From positions 1,922,001 through 1,986,000 of the forward strand of contig NZ_JOMR01000001.1 of NCBI RefSeq assembly GCF_000711195.1: a stretch of 64,000 bases of DNA, read 5' to 3'. Each line of letters opens with the position of its first letter. Position 1 is the first letter of the stretch. The notes under the pieces are model-generated. The model was not told the origin of the DNA, did no database searches, and saw only the letters and a list, made by a program, of their open reading frames with translations. Below, one piece after another: positions 47,523 through 57,331 of the stretch. A program made the position numbers and the translations under genes. Source of the DNA: Thiomicrospira pelophila DSM 1534 (GTDB lineage: Bacteria > Pseudomonadota > Gammaproteobacteria > Thiomicrospirales > Thiomicrospiraceae).

Positions 47523-49661
47523 ATGAACACGACCCCTGAACAACCCGAACAAACCGTTCAACCGGTTTACTTTAATCGCGAACGCAGCTTATTAGAATTT
47601 AATCGTCGCGTGTTGGCACAGGCCAAAAATCCAGAAATTCCATTACTCGAACGTTTGAAGTTTTTATGTATTTCTAGTAGCAACATGGATGAGTTTTTTG
47701 AAGTGCGTTTAGCCAGCCTAATGGAGTTATCCAAAGACCCGGGCGCACGTACTCAGCCTGACAATATGGCACCGAAGGAAGCCATAACCATGCTCACTGA
47801 AGTGGCGCATGAAGTCGTAAAAGATCAGTACAACACGCTCAACCATATTTTGATTCCAGCCTTGGAAAAAGAGAATATTCGATTTGTGCGTCGTAATCAT
47901 TGGAACGATAAGCAAAAAGAATGGATTCGTAATTACTTTTTGGATTCACTCAAGCCGGTTTTAAGCCCGATGGGGCTTGACCCGTCACATCCTTTCCCAA
48001 AAATTCTAAACAAGAGTTTGAATTTTATTGTATCACTGGAAGGTAAAGATGCCTTTGGGCGTTCGAATGGTTTGGCGATTGTGCAGGTGCCACGCTCATT
48101 ACCGCGCCTGATTAAATTGCCCCCCGAAGCCACGGACGGAGAAAACGATTTTGTGTTTTTATCTTCGGTTTTACACTCGAATGTAGCCAACTTATTCCCC
48201 GGCATGACGGTGACCGGCTGCTATCAGTTCCGTGTCACCCGTAACACTAACTTGTTTATAGACGAAGAAGAAGTCGACGACATTATGAGTGCACTGCAAG
48301 GCGAACTTTACGGCCGACAGTTTGGTGATGCGATTCGTTTAGAGGTAGCCGATAACTGCCCGCCCGCGATGGTGGAATATTTGATGAACCGCTTTAAGCT
48401 CGATGAAAGCGCCTTGTATCAAGTACGCGGCCCGGTCAACTTACACCGTCTGGATGCGGTGCCGAATATGGTAAATCGACCGGATTTGTTGTTCCAACCG
48501 TTTTCGGCGCGCCAATTAACACCGCCTAAAAACAGCAAAACCGCATTCCGTTTGTTTACCCGTAAAAAGGAAGCTGACAACCTATTTGAACAAATTCGTG
48601 ACAAAGACATTTTGCTACATCACCCATACGATGCCTTTGCGCCGGTGATTGATTTCTTAAATCAAGCCGCCAAAGATCCGGACACCTTGGCAATTCGCAT
48701 GACGTTATATCGCACGGGTGATAAGTCCGCGATTATTGATGCGCTGGTGCGTGCCGCCAAAAACGGCAAGGAAGTCACCGCCGTGGTGGAGTTGCGCGCA
48801 CGTTTTGATGAAGATAACAATATTCAACAAGCGACCCGCTTACAGGATGCAGGCGTGCATGTGGTATATGGCGTGGTGGGCTATAAAACCCATGCCAAAA
48901 TGATTTTGGTGGTACGACGTGAAGATCAAAAGTTGCGCCATTATGTGCATTTAGGCACCGGCAACTATCATCATATCACCAGCCGTTTTTATACCGATTT
49001 TGGTTTGTTTACTTGTCGTCCAGCGATTGGCCGCGACGTCACCAAAATATTCCAACAACTGACTAGCTTGGGCAATACGAATGACTTGGAAGTGGTATTG
49101 CAATCACCGTTTACTTTGCATAGTGGTATGTTGGAACGCATTGCACGCGAAGCCGAAAACGCGCGCCAAGGCAAGCCAGCTAGAATCATCGCCAAGATGA
49201 ACGGTTTACAAGAAAAGCAGATTATCGATGCGCTGTATGCGGCCTCGCAAGCAGGCGTTCAAATCGACTTAATTGTGCGCGGCATTTGCAGCTTGGCTCC
49301 TGGGGTTCCCGGCCTATCGGACAATATTCGGGTGCGTTCGATCATTGGGCGTTTCTTAGAACATCACCGCGTATATTACTTTGAAAATACAGGTCAAGAA
49401 CCGCAACTTTATTGCTCCAGTGCGGACTGGATGAGTCGGAACCTATTAGCGCGCGTTGAAACCTGTTTCCCTATTTTAGACGCGGATTGTTTTCAACAAG
49501 TCTTTACCGAAGGCTTGGCGATTTATCTGGAAGATACCACCTCGTCCTGGGAACTTCAGCCGGATGGCTCTTACAAACTGCATGAACTCGCGCCGGACGA
49601 AGTGGCGTTTAACGCACAACTTTCCTTGGTCGAAAAATACAGTGGCCAACTGGAATCTTGA
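47523..49661 (+). CDS. ppk: Polyphosphate kinase 1
   Basis: The 712-residue product shows the four PPK1 domains: N-terminal Phe-Asn-Arg-Glu-Arg-Ser-Leu-Leu-Glu-Phe-Asn-Arg-Arg-Val, the phosphate-binding His-Ala-Lys-Met near residue 457, and the second His in Glu-His-His-Arg-Val-Tyr-Tyr-Phe near 615. It polymerises ATP phosphate into polyphosphate reversibly. ppx follows 74 bp downstream, so synthesis and breakdown are coupled in one locus. Confidence 0.97.
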   Translation: MNTTPEQPEQTVQPVYFNRERSLLEFNRRVLAQAKNPEIPLLERLKFLCISSSNMDEFFEVRLASLMELSKDPGARTQPDNMAPKEAITMLTEVAHEVVKDQYNTLNHILIPALEKENIRFVRRNHWNDKQKEWIRNYFLDSLKPVLSPMGLDPSHPFPKILNKSLNFIVSLEGKDAFGRSNGLAIVQVPRSLPRLIKLPPEATDGENDFVFLSSVLHSNVANLFPGMTVTGCYQFRVTRNTNLFIDEEEVDDIMSALQGELYGRQFGDAIRLEVADNCPPAMVEYLMNRFKLDESALYQVRGPVNLHRLDAVPNMVNRPDLLFQPFSARQLTPPKNSKTAFRLFTRKKEADNLFEQIRDKDILLHHPYDAFAPVIDFLNQAAKDPDTLAIRMTLYRTGDKSAIIDALVRAAKNGKEVTAVVELRARFDEDNNIQQATRLQDAGVHVVYGVVGYKTHAKMILVVRREDQKLRHYVHLGTGNYHHITSRFYTDFGLFTCRPAIGRDVTKIFQQLTSLGNTNDLEVVLQSPFTLHSGMLERIAREAENARQGKPARIIAKMNGLQEKQIIDALYAASQAGVQIDLIVRGICSLAPGVPGLSDNIRVRSIIGRFLEHHRVYYFENTGQEPQLYCSSADWMSRNLLARVETCFPILDADCFQQVFTEGLAIYLEDTTSSWELQPDGSYKLHELAPDEVAFNAQLSLVEKYSGQLES

Positions 49662-49735
49662 AGCTTGGTTCAATCAAATTTGGTTTGATGACACAAACCG
49701 AGTAAACTACGCGCAAATTAGTTAGATGTGACCTT

Positions 49736-51241
49736 ATGACGACTTCATCCGATAATGACCTTTATGCCGCGATAGACTTGGGATCAAACAGTTTCCACAT
49801 GATTGTCGCGCGCGAAGTCCACGGCCAATTACAAGTGGTGGATAAACACAAAGAAATGGTTCGCTTACGCTCCGGCTTAGACGAACTCAATAACTTAAGT
49901 GAAAGCGCGGTTACCAATGCGCTAGAGTGTTTAGAACGCTTCGGCCAATTGATCAAAAATATCCCCAGCCAAAATGTCCGCGCCGTCGGCACCAATACCT
50001 TGCGCAACGCCAATAACAGCCGTGCGTTTTTAATCGCGGCCCGTAAAGCGCTCGGCCATCATATTGAAATTATTTCCGGTCAAGAAGAAGCTCGCCTGAT
50101 CTTTTTAGGCGTGGTGCATGGCTTGCCTAGTAGTGATGAGCAACGCTTAATTATGGATATTGGTGGAGGCAGCACCGAATATATTATTGGACGCGGTTTC
50201 AGTAACAATCACCTAACCAGCACTGAAATGGGCTGCGTAAGTTTCAGCTCGCCGTATTTTGATGAAGATATCGTGACCTCTGAGCGCATGAATAAGGCGA
50301 TTTCCAGTGCTCGGCAAATATTACGCCCGCATCGCCGCATTCTGACCAACTTAGGTTGGGATGTGGCTTATGGTGCCTCCGGCACAATTAAATCCATCGG
50401 CATTATATTGCAAGAAAACGGCTGGACAGATGGCCACATTACGCTCGATGGTCTACAAGCATTGCGCGGCGAAATGATTAAAGCCGGCAGTGTACAAGAG
50501 TTAAAACTAAATGGACTCAAAGACGATCGACGCCCAGTATTAGCGGCCGGCTTGGCGATCTTAATTGCTACCTTTGAAGAATTAAACATTCAACAAATGC
50601 AAGTAAGTTCCAACGCGTTACGTGAAGGTTTGGTGTTTGATACGTTAGGTCGTATGTTTGCCGAAGATTCGCGTGAAGCCAGTGTTCGCAGCATGCAAAA
50701 CTGGATGAAAGTCGATGCTCAGCAAGCGCTTCATGTGGCCCAATCGGCCCGCAAGTTCTTTAATCAAGCACACAACATTTGGCATTTGCACGATAGCGAA
50801 TACAATTATCCAAAGCTGTTAGATTGGGCTTGCCAATTGCACGAATGTGGCATGGCTTTGAGTTATAAACGCTATCGCCATCATTCGGCGTATTTAATTG
50901 AACAGTCGGACATGGCTGGTTTTACCAACCAAGAAAAACAAATGTTGGCGGCGATGTTGCTCAATCATCGCGGTAAATTTGTGGTGGAAGCTTTTGAAAA
51001 CCTGCTGGAACCGCATAACCAAAAATTAATTTTCTTGACGGTATTACTGCGTTTAGCCGTGCGTATTCATCGTGGGCGGGATTTAGAAGTCCCAGAAATT
51101 TTATTGGTGATTCAAGAGGACAACGCGATACATCTTAAATTTGAGGACGATTGGCTTAAAACCCACCCACTATCTTTGCTGGATTTGGAGATCGAAGCCA
51201 AACGTCTTGAAGCGGCGGGTTTTAGTTTAAGTTTCGCTTAA
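49736..51241 (+). CDS. ppx: Exopolyphosphatase (Ppx/GppA)
   Basis: The 501-residue product has the ASKHA fold with Ala-Ala-Ile-Asp-Leu-Gly-Ser-Asn-Ser-Phe-His near residue 12 and Met-Asp-Ile-Gly-Gly-Gly-Ser-Thr-Glu near 140, and the C-terminal HD-like domain (His-Glu-Cys-Gly-Met near 380). It removes terminal phosphates from polyphosphate; pppGpp hydrolysis is also possible in this family. Confidence 0.94.
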   Translation: MTTSSDNDLYAAIDLGSNSFHMIVAREVHGQLQVVDKHKEMVRLRSGLDELNNLSESAVTNALECLERFGQLIKNIPSQNVRAVGTNTLRNANNSRAFLIAARKALGHHIEIISGQEEARLIFLGVVHGLPSSDEQRLIMDIGGGSTEYIIGRGFSNNHLTSTEMGCVSFSSPYFDEDIVTSERMNKAISSARQILRPHRRILTNLGWDVAYGASGTIKSIGIILQENGWTDGHITLDGLQALRGEMIKAGSVQELKLNGLKDDRRPVLAAGLAILIATFEELNIQQMQVSSNALREGLVFDTLGRMFAEDSREASVRSMQNWMKVDAQQALHVAQSARKFFNQAHNIWHLHDSEYNYPKLLDWACQLHECGMALSYKRYRHHSAYLIEQSDMAGFTNQEKQMLAAMLLNHRGKFVVEAFENLLEPHNQKLIFLTVLLRLAVRIHRGRDLEVPEILLVIQEDNAIHLKFEDDWLKTHPLSLLDLEIEAKRLEAAGFSLSFA

Positions 51242-51247
51242 TAAATC

Positions 51248-51267
51248 AACCACCAGGCCTGGTGGTT
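51248..51267. repeat. CCAGGCCTGG palindrome with 20-bp perfect arms between ppx and the flavoprotein gene
   Basis: AACCA / TGGTT extends the core (51253-51262). It lies between convergent genes and its last two bases are part of the stop codon of the flavoprotein gene. Confidence 0.9.
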
Positions 51268-52339
51268 AATAAACATCTAACTGAATACGCTGTTGTTTTT
51301 TTGCGTCCAGCCAAGCCTGCTGTGCCTGCTCTTCTGTCCAACCCAATTCTTTTTCCCAAACATATTTAATTGTTTGCTCTACCCCTTTTGCCAAGCCGGT
51401 CTTATCCCCACAAACATAAATATTCGCCCCCTGCTGCCAGAGCGACAACCAGGCCTGGTGGTTAGCTAATAACGCATCCTGCACATAATGTTTTTCGGCT
51501 TGATCGCGCGAAAACACCGTGTGCAAATCTAATTGCCCTGCTTGCTGCCATGCTTGCAAACTGGATTTGGCTAAAAACCGTGAGGCTTGGTGGGTTTCGC
51601 CAAAAAACAATTGATTTTGCTTAGCGCCCGCTTCAATCCGGGCTTGCATAAAACCAAGGAACGGGGCTAAACCTGTGCCGGCGGCAATCATAATAATCGG
51701 CTGCTCCGGCTCGGTGGGCAATTTAAAGTGTGCATTGGGTTTAATCTCGCCTTCAAGCGTTTCACCCACTTGCGATTGTTGCATCCAGTTTGAGGTCACA
51801 CCCTGGCGTAGTCGATCATCTCTTTGGTATTGAACCGATTTATATAAAACATGAACTTGATTTGGGTAACACCTAGGATCGCTGGCAATCGAGTAATAAC
51901 GCGGGGCGAGCGGACTTAATAAATTTAAGAAGTCGACACCCAATTCAGTCAGCTCAGGAAAAGCATTCAATAAATCCAATACATCTCGGCCTTGAGCGTA
52001 AATTTGCATCTCCGCACGCGACGACCAGGCCTGGTATTGATGCTGACGCACCAGTTTATTCAAAATAGCCGGATCAAGTAAGGTTAATTCAAGATAATGC
52101 GTGAGCGCATAGTCAACTGAGCAAGGCTCGTAACGACGGAGCTGAATGATTTGATTTGGATCGAGCTGGAGCTTATGAATGATTTGTTGAACTAGGTCAG
52201 ATGAATTTTGACCTTTAATCGTGACCCAGTCGCCAGGCGCGTATTCAAGCGCTGAGTCGGCTGACAATTTAAGCAAATAAGCGTGCGGTTCGTGATCGTC
52301 AGGGGTTAAGTCGACTTGTTCTTCTACGCGCAATTGCAT
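51266..52339 (-). CDS. CysJ-like FAD/NADPH oxidoreductase without flavodoxin domain
   Basis: Starting at the ATG at 52339 gives 357 residues; a TTG at 52363 would add eight. It has the FAD-binding Arg-Tyr-Tyr-Ser-Ile-Ala-Ser near residue 148 and NADPH-binding Gly-Thr-Gly-Leu-Ala-Pro-Phe-Leu-Gly-Phe near 220, then Tyr-Val-Cys-Gly-Asp-Lys, like the reductase half of CysJ or cytochrome P450 reductase. No hemoprotein partner is near, so the electron acceptor is unknown. It carries two CCAGGCCTGG copies, both read as Gln-Ala-Trp. It follows the coiled-coil gene closely. Confidence 0.85.
   Translation of the reverse strand: MQLRVEEQVDLTPDDHEPHAYLLKLSADSALEYAPGDWVTIKGQNSSDLVQQIIHKLQLDPNQIIQLRRYEPCSVDYALTHYLELTLLDPAILNKLVRQHQYQAWSSRAEMQIYAQGRDVLDLLNAFPELTELGVDFLNLLSPLAPRYYSIASDPRCYPNQVHVLYKSVQYQRDDRLRQGVTSNWMQQSQVGETLEGEIKPNAHFKLPTEPEQPIIMIAAGTGLAPFLGFMQARIEAGAKQNQLFFGETHQASRFLAKSSLQAWQQAGQLDLHTVFSRDQAEKHYVQDALLANHQAWLSLWQQGANIYVCGDKTGLAKGVEQTIKYVWEKELGWTEEQAQQAWLDAKKQQRIQLDVY
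51450..51459. repeat. CCAGGCCTGG in the CysJ-like gene, copy near the end
   Basis: Read on the minus strand as His-Gln-Ala-Trp-Leu. Confidence 0.95.
52025..52034. repeat. CCAGGCCTGG in the CysJ-like gene, upstream copy
   Basis: Read on the minus strand as Tyr-Gln-Ala-Trp-Ser. Confidence 0.95.
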
Positions 52340-52343
52340 CGGA

Positions 52344-52871
52344 TTACGCGCGTAAATACTCAATTAATACCATTAACCAAGGTGCACTTACCAAAATGGT
52401 GACCGCCGACATCAAACCAGCAATCAGGCCAATACCCATTTGCGGAATGAAGTTATTTTGCTTGATTTCGATGTCGCTGATTTGACGCTCAACGTGGGTT
52501 AAGACTTCCACTTGACGCTTTAATAAACCATTAAGGGTTTGAATTTGTTTGAACAGTAGCTTCTGTTCGTCTTCAAACTGGGTTTTGGTGCGGCGGGTAA
52601 ACTGGTCGATATGACGGGTTTGCTGACCCATTTCACGCATTTGCTCAGAAAGCTGACCAATTGAGGCATCCATTTGTTGAACTAGGTTTTGGATCGCGGT
52701 TTTATCTTCGTTTAACCATTCGTAATCCGGGTTCAACATGTCCGATAGATCAAGATCTTGCAGGTAACTTTCGCCACTGGGTTTGTTACGGCCTTTATGT
52801 TTGCGAATCGCCTGTTCAAGCAAAACACTTTTCGAGCCTAGTGGTTCTACAGATCTTAAATCAATCGCCAT
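52344..52871 (-). CDS. Coiled-coil protein with C-terminal membrane anchor
   Basis: I do not recognise this 175-residue protein. Residues ~55-135 are a long Gln/Glu/Lys-rich coiled coil and residues ~145-170 form one membrane segment (Gly-Ile-Gly-Leu-Ile-Ala-Gly-Leu-Met-Ser-Ala-Val-Thr), so it is probably tail-anchored in the inner membrane with its coil in the cytoplasm. It ends 5 bp before the flavoprotein ATG, so it may position that enzyme at the membrane; this is a guess from spacing only. Confidence 0.7.
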   Translation of the reverse strand: MAIDLRSVEPLGSKSVLLEQAIRKHKGRNKPSGESYLQDLDLSDMLNPDYEWLNEDKTAIQNLVQQMDASIGQLSEQMREMGQQTRHIDQFTRRTKTQFEDEQKLLFKQIQTLNGLLKRQVEVLTHVERQISDIEIKQNNFIPQMGIGLIAGLMSAVTILVSAPWLMVLIEYLRA

Positions 52872-53241
52872 GGTTGCTTTCCTTCTTGTGCGGACATCTG
52901 TCCTATTTCTGGTTAATACGGCTTGGGTTTTGTTTTATTTTTTATAGATACAATCTGTATCAAACTATCAAACCTTTAAGCAAACCCCATACCAAATCCT
53001 TAAACACGCATGCAACCTCGCATCGAATTTCAGCAATCAGGATAAAGTGATTAGGGCGAAGTTATTTTAGCAAAATTTTTGACATAGGGAGCATTTCCTT
53101 GCGTTATTTTATGCTTATTTTTATCCGATTTTTGCGCCAAGAATTCACTTAGTTCAAATTTACAAAATCCAACGAAAAACAGCTTGCACCCACCCCTTCG
53201 GCCCACTATGATTGTGGTTTATTTCATAACCATGAAGACCC
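52872..53241. other. Intergenic region holding the pyrE promoter
   Basis: These 370 bp lie between divergent genes. They contain a small palindrome GATACA-ATC-TGTATC near 52943 and, close to pyrE, its promoter. I see no further gene. Confidence 0.6.
53184..53212 (+). promoter_or_regulatory. Sigma-70 promoter of pyrE-sixA
   Basis: TTGCAC (53184-53189), 17 bp, TATGAT (53207-53212), 30 bp before the pyrE ATG. Confidence 0.7.
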
Positions 53242-53889
53242 ATGCAAAAGACTAATTTTATTGAATTCATCCGCGAAACCGGCGTACTCAAACTGGGCGA
53301 ATTCACGCTTAAATCTGGGCGTACCAGTCCGTACTTCTTTAATGCCGGCTTGTTTAATACTGGTGGTCAACTTGATCAACTTTCTCAGGCTTATGCGGCC
53401 ACCATTGCCAACTCGGGCATTGAGTTTGATGTGTTATTTGGCCCAGCCTACAAAGGCATTCCGCTTGCAGCGACTACAAGCGTGGCTTTAGCGCGGGATC
53501 ACAAACTAGACAAGCCGTATGCGTTTAACCGCAAAGAAGTCAAAGATCACGGCGAAGGCGGCCAAATTGTCGGTCACCCGCTTGAAGGGCGTATTTTGAT
53601 TATTGATGATGTGATTACTGCCGGCACGGCGATTCGTGAGTCGATTGACCTGATTCACGACCACGGAGCACAACCCGCTGGCGTGGTGGTGGCATTAGAT
53701 CGGATGGAACGCGGACAGGGTTCGTTATCGGCTATTCAAGAGGTGGAACAACAATATGGTTTGCCGGTAGTGAGCATTTTGAACTTAAATGATTTGATTG
53801 ATTATTTAAGCACCCAAACTGATAACGCTGAAGCCTTAGAGGCCATGCGCTTATATCGTCAAACTTATGGCATAGAAGATGGCCGATAA
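53242..53889 (+). CDS. pyrE: Orotate phosphoribosyltransferase
   Basis: The 215-residue product has the PRPP motif [11 protein letters not shown] near residue 125, with Phe-Thr-Leu-Lys-Ser-Gly-Arg-x-Ser-Pro-Tyr-Phe at the start. It makes OMP in pyrimidine synthesis. Its end overlaps the next gene by 11 bp. Confidence 0.97.
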   Translation: MQKTNFIEFIRETGVLKLGEFTLKSGRTSPYFFNAGLFNTGGQLDQLSQAYAATIANSGIEFDVLFGPAYKGIPLAATTSVALARDHKLDKPYAFNRKEVKDHGEGGQIVGHPLEGRILIIDDVITAGTAIRESIDLIHDHGAQPAGVVVALDRMERGQGSLSAIQEVEQQYGLPVVSILNLNDLIDYLSTQTDNAEALEAMRLYRQTYGIEDGR

Positions 53890-54397
53890 ACTCCGCGAGC
53901 TGCTTATTTGGCGTCACGCCAAATCAGACTGGTCGAATGAAGATATCAGCGACAAAGAACGGGCTTTATCTGAACGTGGTCGGCGTAATGCTAAAAAAAT
54001 GGCCGATTGGTTGGCCGCACAAGATTTGTTGCCCGATGTGATTTTGTGTTCAACGGCCAAACGTGCGCAACAAACCTTAAATCGGCTTTGTAAAGACTGT
54101 GATGTTCAAGTATTCAACTTGGATTCACTTTATTTGGCAAATTTGTCTACTTTATTAGCTGAGCTGACGAAGATTGAAGGCAAGCGTATATTATTAATCG
54201 GCCACAACCCCGGTTTACAAAAGCTAATAGATTACCTGCGAGACCTGCCAGTTGAGCAATCTAGCCAAGTTAAGTTGCTACCGACCGCCGCTATCGCACA
54301 ATTTATTATGCCGGCTGATTGGTCACAATTAGAACGTGGTGATGGCAAACTTGTCGGTATTACTCGTCCTAAAGATCTGCAAAACCAATCCAATTAA
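53879..54397 (+). CDS. sixA: SixA-like histidine phosphatase
   Basis: The 172-residue product has the active-site Leu-Ile-Trp-Arg-His-Ala-Lys-Ser near residue 8 and the second His in Leu-Ile-Gly-His-Asn-Pro-Gly near 103, the pattern of the small phosphohistidine phosphatases. E. coli SixA acts on phosphotransferase-system proteins; the target here is unknown. It is coupled to pyrE by an 11-bp overlap. Confidence 0.85.
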   Translation: MADKLRELLIWRHAKSDWSNEDISDKERALSERGRRNAKKMADWLAAQDLLPDVILCSTAKRAQQTLNRLCKDCDVQVFNLDSLYLANLSTLLAELTKIEGKRILLIGHNPGLQKLIDYLRDLPVEQSSQVKLLPTAAIAQFIMPADWSQLERGDGKLVGITRPKDLQNQSN

Positions 54398-54402
54398 TCC
54401 GA

Positions 54403-55158
54403 TCACCAGGCCTGCATAATCAAAGCTAAACCGACTAAAACTGTCAATGTTTCAAATGCCCGCTTAACCAATTTATTGCCTTTTACAATGGCCAGGTGTG
54501 CGCCTAAATAACCACCCAACAACGATCCTAAAATCAGCGCAGGCAGCCAATCCCACTGAATTTCACTTAATAGGCCAAGCGTAATGGCTCCGCTACCATT
54601 CCAGAAAATACCCACCAGAATTAAAGTGTAAGTCACGGCGGTTTTGTAATCCAACCCAAACCAACGCACAAGCCATAAGGTTACAAACAAGCCGGTGCCA
54701 GAAGTTAATGAGCCATTTAAAGCCCCTATCGACATAATCACCAACCCGCCAATAACATAACCCAGAGTGGAGCGATTTTGTATCGCTTCAATTTGACCAA
54801 GTTGAGGTTTTAGCCAGGAATAGATGCCTAAACCCAGCGTCAAAATCCCCAAAGCTAATTGCGCTAACCGATCATCCACCTGCAAAATAAAACTCGCGCC
54901 CAGAGTCACGCCCGGCACACCAGTGATTAAAATGAACAAAGCAAAACGCCAATCCAAGGTCGACGTTCGCCAGTGGCGAGCCGTCGCCCCTAAACCTAAA
55001 AATACACTGGCGACTTTATGTGTGGCGAGCGCAACCCCAAACGGCAAGCCTAAAAACAATAAAGCGGGTAGCTGCAATAAGCCTGCCCCACCACCGGCTA
55101 GTGCTGACAGTAAGTTGGCCATTAATGAAATAATGAACAGTAGAATTTGATCAATCAC
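54403..55158 (-). CDS. TauE/SafE (TSUP) family anion exporter
   Basis: A 251-residue protein with eight hydrophobic segments and the TSUP repeat motif Gly-Gly-Gly-Ala-Gly-Leu-Leu-Gln-Leu-Pro-Ala near residue 22 and Gly-Ser-Leu-Leu-Gly-Gly-Tyr-Leu-Gly-Ala near 212. Members move sulfite, sulfoacetate or other organosulfur anions; in a sulfur oxidiser sulfite export is plausible but not shown. The start is GTG. A one-mismatch CCAGGCCTGG supplies the last codons and the stop (Gln-Ala-Trp-TGA). Confidence 0.87.
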   Translation of the reverse strand: MIDQILLFIISLMANLLSALAGGGAGLLQLPALLFLGLPFGVALATHKVASVFLGLGATARHWRTSTLDWRFALFILITGVPGVTLGASFILQVDDRLAQLALGILTLGLGIYSWLKPQLGQIEAIQNRSTLGYVIGGLVIMSIGALNGSLTSGTGLFVTLWLVRWFGLDYKTAVTYTLILVGIFWNGSGAITLGLLSEIQWDWLPALILGSLLGGYLGAHLAIVKGNKLVKRAFETLTVLVGLALIMQAW

Positions 55159-55173
55159 ATGAAAACTCTAGCA

Positions 55174-55206
55174 ATAAAAAAAGCGAAGCTTAGGCTTCGC
55201 TTTTTG
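55174..55206. terminator. Bidirectional terminator downstream of argB
   Basis: AAAAAAGCGAAGC pairs with GCTTCGCTTTTT around CTTAG, between the argB end and the TSUP gene. It terminates argB (minus strand). Confidence 0.9.
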
Positions 55207-55231
55207 GATGATATCGCACGCAATGTAATAT

Positions 55232-56185
<954 letters not shown>

Positions 56186-56221
56186 TTACCCGCATCGTTA
56201 AAAAAATACAGGAATCTATCC

Positions 56222-56734
56222 ATGCGTTTTATTGTTAGTTTATTTGTTTTACTGATGTTATCTGGCTGCGCCTTGACTCAAACTGGTTCGAATAGCTGGA
56301 TAAAGTTTAATGATCAAACTCCGCCCCCTCAAGTATTGGCAGACGCGCTCGAAAAGCAGGGTTATATCACGAATGTTTTAAATGAACGTCAAATTGAAGT
56401 CTTATACGGCAATGGGCGCTACATTATGGAGCCGCGTGTTCAGCTGGGTGGTTTAAGTCGTGTAGTGGTGAGTCAGGTTTACCCAATCAAGTCTGAATAC
56501 CGTAATAATCCGGAAATTTTTGTCACCCTATCGCATTTAAACAGCCGTTTAAACTGTGCTAAATATATTGTGCAACCGGGTAATAAGGCCGCGGAAGTGC
56601 AGTCGTCTATTACCTTTATTGATGACCGCTTAAGCATGCGCGAAGTCGAATTATTTATGGGTTGGATGCAAAAACGTATTCGCCAAGCCAGCTCACTGGT
56701 GCCGAACGATACCTTACGTATGTTTGAGTTTTAG
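56222..56734 (+). CDS. Hypothetical outer-membrane lipoprotein
   Basis: The 170-residue product (ATG at 56222) has a short signal with Leu-Ser-Gly-Cys as lipobox (Cys at ~16). I do not recognise the mature domain, which looks alpha/beta, has one further Cys (in Leu-Asn-Cys-Ala-Lys) and ends with helical Met-Gln-Lys-Arg-Ile-Arg. The residue after Cys is Ala, so sorting to the outer membrane is expected. Confidence 0.75.
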   Translation: MRFIVSLFVLLMLSGCALTQTGSNSWIKFNDQTPPPQVLADALEKQGYITNVLNERQIEVLYGNGRYIMEPRVQLGGLSRVVVSQVYPIKSEYRNNPEIFVTLSHLNSRLNCAKYIVQPGNKAAEVQSSITFIDDRLSMREVELFMGWMQKRIRQASSLVPNDTLRMFEF

Positions 56735-56754
56735 GCTGAATTGAATTAGTCGGC

Positions 56755-56782
56755 CAGAAAGCACCAGGCCTGGTGCTTTCTG
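56755..56782. terminator. 28-bp palindrome built on CCAGGCCTGG between convergent genes
   Basis: CAGAAAGCA / TGCTTTCTG extends the decamer (56764-56773) to a perfect 28-bp palindrome, the longest in the window. It can form the same hairpin in both transcripts, 20 bp after the lipoprotein stop and 24 bp after the yajQ end. Confidence 0.65.
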
Positions 56783-56806
56783 ATTTAATTAGGTTGAGTT
56801 GATGTG

Positions 56807-57292
56807 TTAATCGCGGAAGTTTTCAAACTGTAATGGTCGTTCGAACTCCTCTTGCGCTTTCAGTAACGCAATCGCTTCTTGTAAGTCATCGCGTTTTTTG
56901 CCGGTTACACGCACACTTTCGCCTTGAATTTGTGCTTGTACTTTCAACTTGGCATCTTTCAAAATCTTAACCACTTTTTTTGCAATCGGTGTATCTAAAC
57001 CCTGGTGCACAATGACGGTTTGTTTGGCGGTTTTAAGTTGAACATCCGGGTCTTTTAACTCGATGGCGCGCAAATCAATTCCGCGTTTGCTTAGCTTTGA
57101 GGTTAAGACGTTATACATTTGATCCAACTGAAACTCAGACTCTGTACTCATTTTAATTTCTAAGTCTTTTAATTCAAAACTCGAGTCGGTCCCTTTAAAA
57201 TCAAAACGAGTGACCACTTCCTTATTAGCTTGGTCGATCGCGTTGGTCAATTCATGTTTATCGACTTCTGAAACCACATCAAATGAAGGCAT
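56807..57292 (-). CDS. yajQ: YajQ family nucleotide-binding protein
   Basis: The 161-residue product starts Met-Pro-Ser-Phe-Asp-Val-Val-Ser-Glu-Val-Asp and has Val-Thr-Arg-Phe-Asp-Phe-Lys-Gly near residue 33 and the final Phe-Glu-Arg-Pro-Leu-Gln-Phe-Glu-Asn-Phe-Arg-Asp, the YajQ signature. Members bind RNA or c-di-GMP; in Xanthomonas a relative is a c-di-GMP effector. Several c-di-GMP genes lie in this window. Confidence 0.95.
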   Translation of the reverse strand: MPSFDVVSEVDKHELTNAIDQANKEVVTRFDFKGTDSSFELKDLEIKMSTESEFQLDQMYNVLTSKLSKRGIDLRAIELKDPDVQLKTAKQTVIVHQGLDTPIAKKVVKILKDAKLKVQAQIQGESVRVTGKKRDDLQEAIALLKAQEEFERPLQFENFRD

Positions 57293-57331
57293 ACATCCAC
57301 TCCTTAAAAGCGTTAAATAAGCTGAATTTTA

